A stretch of DNA of 64,000 nt from Geovibrio ferrireducens. GTDB lineage: Bacteria > Chrysiogenota > Deferribacteres > Deferribacterales > Geovibrionaceae. The stretch spans positions 186,001 through 250,000 of the forward strand of contig NZ_JAJAPB010000003.1 of NCBI RefSeq assembly GCF_026226615.1, written 5' to 3'. How positions within the stretch are numbered: the stretch's first letter is position 1; every line of letters starts with the position of its first letter. This document shows, piece after piece, positions 62,415 through 64,000 of the stretch. The notes under the pieces were generated by a model, which worked only from the letters and a program-made list of their open reading frames with translations, searched no databases and had not been told where the DNA came from. The position numbers and the translations under genes were made by a program.

Positions 62415-64000
62415 TGCAAAATCTTGATAATAAATGTAATATTGCTCTTGTAGCATCCGCCGGAACAGGGAAAACCTTTAACCTCTCCCTTCGGTACATA
62501 AACCTGCTGCTCAGCGGTGCGCAGATGGAACAGATTCTCTGCCTCACCTTCACAGTGAAGGCCACCGCAGAAATGCAGGAAAGGATAATTCAGGTGCTGA
62601 ACGCCCTAGCTGACGGCAACAGAGCCGACTTTAAAGGGGAAAGAGAGATCCTCCGCCAGCATAATAACCTTACGGATGAAGAACTTGAGGAAAAGGCAAG
62701 GCCCGTGCGGGACTATGTGCTGAAAAACTTTTCCCAGATGCGCATACGCACCATCGACTCATTCATAAACCGTATAATATCCCAGTTTCCGTTTGAAGCA
62801 AATGTCCGGCCCGGTTTTTCAATAATTCAGGATAAGGAGAAGGAAGAGCTTGAAGCGGAAGCGTTTTTCAGAACATTCCAGATCTTTGCAGCGGAAACCG
62901 GGGATATGCTGAAAAATGCCGCCCGCGCACTGGAGCAGACACCGAAAGCACTGATGGATGAGATACGCAAACAGCAGTCAAACTTTGAGAATCAGTTGAT
63001 CGGCCTCCCTCTGCTTGCCGAAAAATACAGAACATCGCTGGAAAGCTTCACTGCCCTTATTGACGGCGTAAACTTCTATAAACAACAGACAGTTGCCGCA
63101 TCCCGATCCTTCGGAACCGAACTGCTCGGTTCAAAGCTCAACGGAAACCAGAAAAAACAGGCGGAAGGCCTCGCAGCAGGCGCTGACTTTAAAAAGATAA
63201 GCGGAACAGCCCTTTACGCCGCATGTGACCCGGCTGTCGGCTATTTCAAAGCCTTTGAATACACCGAAACACAGAAAAAAGCCTACAGCGAAGTCACAGA
63301 GAACATCGGCAGATGCCTTGAGGCGAAAGGCGAGATGATGATCCGCCTTTCCGTAAAGTTTTACACCCTCTTCTTTGCCGAGGTTGAGCGGCTGAAAAAA
63401 TCCCGCAATGTACTCACATTCGCAGACATAACAATGAAGGCATACAGCATGCTGGTGGAAAACAGCATTGCCGAGGACACGGAATACCTTTATTTCCGTC
63501 TGGACGGGCGCATACTCCACATCCTTATTGATGAGTTTCAGGATACGAGCCTTGCCCAGTGGAAAATTCTGGAACCCCTTGTACAGCAGGCGCTTGCCGG
63601 TGTCGGTCAGCAGGATGCGGTTAAGTCATTTTTCTATGTGGGCGACCCCAAACAGACCCTTTACAGGTTCAGAGGGGGCGAAAGCCGCCTTTTTGATACT
63701 GTTACAGAGAGCTACAGCGACTTCATAACAGAACGCCAGCTTGATGTAAACTACCGGAGCGCAAAGGCGGTCATGGAGTTTGCCAATCTGCTTTTCGGCA
63801 AACTGAAAGATGAAACCTTCCGCTATACAGAGCAGAAGGGCAACAGACCTGACGAAGGTTATGTCAGTGTGGAAATTATCGAAAAGGACAGCAATGAGGA
63901 GTATATCCTCGGATGCGTAAACGACCTTCTGGAGCGAGGTTTCAGAGCATCAGAAATCGCTGTGCTCACAGAAACCAACCTCAAGGCGGACACATGCACC
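62414..64000 (+). CDS. addA: AddA/RecB-like UvrD-family helicase-nuclease (partial, runs off window)
   Basis: The first 529 codons are open to the window end. Helicase motifs in order: LVASAGTGKTFNLSLRYI (motif I, near residue 15), LCLTFTVKATAEMQERI (Ia), FADITMKAYSM, HILIDEFQDTSLAQW (II, about 370), FYVGDPKQTLYRFRGGE (III), LDVNYRSAKAVMEF (IV). The missing part should hold motifs V-VI and a PD-(D/E)XK nuclease. It unwinds and degrades double-strand ends for repair with the upstream AddB-like protein. ATG 62414 shares its A with the preceding stop (TGATG). Confidence 0.9.
   Translation, partial: MQNLDNKCNIALVASAGTGKTFNLSLRYINLLLSGAQMEQILCLTFTVKATAEMQERIIQVLNALADGNRADFKGEREILRQHNNLTDEELEEKARPVRDYVLKNFSQMRIRTIDSFINRIISQFPFEANVRPGFSIIQDKEKEELEAEAFFRTFQIFAAETGDMLKNAARALEQTPKALMDEIRKQQSNFENQLIGLPLLAEKYRTSLESFTALIDGVNFYKQQTVAASRSFGTELLGSKLNGNQKKQAEGLAAGADFKKISGTALYAACDPAVGYFKAFEYTETQKKAYSEVTENIGRCLEAKGEMMIRLSVKFYTLFFAEVERLKKSRNVLTFADITMKAYSMLVENSIAEDTEYLYFRLDGRILHILIDEFQDTSLAQWKILEPLVQQALAGVGQQDAVKSFFYVGDPKQTLYRFRGGESRLFDTVTESYSDFITERQLDVNYRSAKAVMEFANLLFGKLKDETFRYTEQKGNRPDEGYVSVEIIEKDSNEEYILGCVNDLLERGFRASEIAVLTETNLKADTCT

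Overview
The window looks like a stretch of chromosome from a free-living, Gram-negative, motile, respiring anaerobe. The evidence is LPS-type glycosyltransferase, lipoproteins, chemoreceptors, a type II NADH dehydrogenase, hybrid-cluster protein, nif genes under sigma-54 control, and many two-component and c-di-GMP proteins. The gene content and protein style suggest Deferribacterota (a Geovibrio/Denitrovibrio/Seleniivibrio type); that placement is an inference from recognition, not from a search. There is no rRNA, CRISPR array, prophage or intact insertion sequence.

Layout. 1-7.3 kb: a tightly packed plus-strand housekeeping operon (nnrD end, tsaE, two small genes, valS, nadC, a cysteine-less thioredoxin-fold protein, trxB, a DUF2914 protein, rsmI). 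7.3-17 kb: minus-strand genes, namely a PH-like membrane protein, a very large TPR lipoprotein, rnhA, a zinc-ribbon coiled-coil protein, a Nif3-family protein, tRNA-CAU, rpoD and dnaG. 17-25.4 kb: an orphan OppD-type ATPase, a MATE exporter, a DnaQ-like exonuclease, an SspB-like protein, a lone receiver, hcp with a divergent Crp/Fnr regulator, and a cation/Ca2+ exchanger. 25.4-36.8 kb: signalling and membrane genes (STAS, Cache-PAS-GGDEF, DUF4010, YkgJ, ndh, PAS, ZIP, a chemoreceptor, a metallo-beta-lactamase-fold lipoprotein). 37.2-40.2 kb: mop-like gene and nifB diverging from nifV across a shared sigma-54/NifA control region. 40.4-50 kb: a giant surface lipoprotein, a Kef-type antiporter, and a PhnD-like binding protein fused by overlap to a hybrid kinase. 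50.1-58.5 kb: tRNA-Gly and tRNA-Cys, a haem-motif sensor kinase with its OmpR-type regulator, a chemoreceptor and a run of small exported proteins. 58.7-64 kb: a heptosyltransferase-like gene and an AddB/AddA-like nuclease-helicase pair that runs off the end.

The least explained signals are not in proteins. A composite intergenic repeat occurs at 16.97, 20.9 and 36.85 kb. Its hairpin stems differ completely between copies yet still pair, while a 10-base apical loop (ACAGRATGTA-like) and a 16-base linker are conserved. A different palindromic element at 40.2-40.5 kb appears to have split and duplicated a terminator. Two adjacent small secreted-protein genes near 58 kb carry sigma-54-like promoters, one with four copies of a TGTGCAG half-site at enhancer distance.
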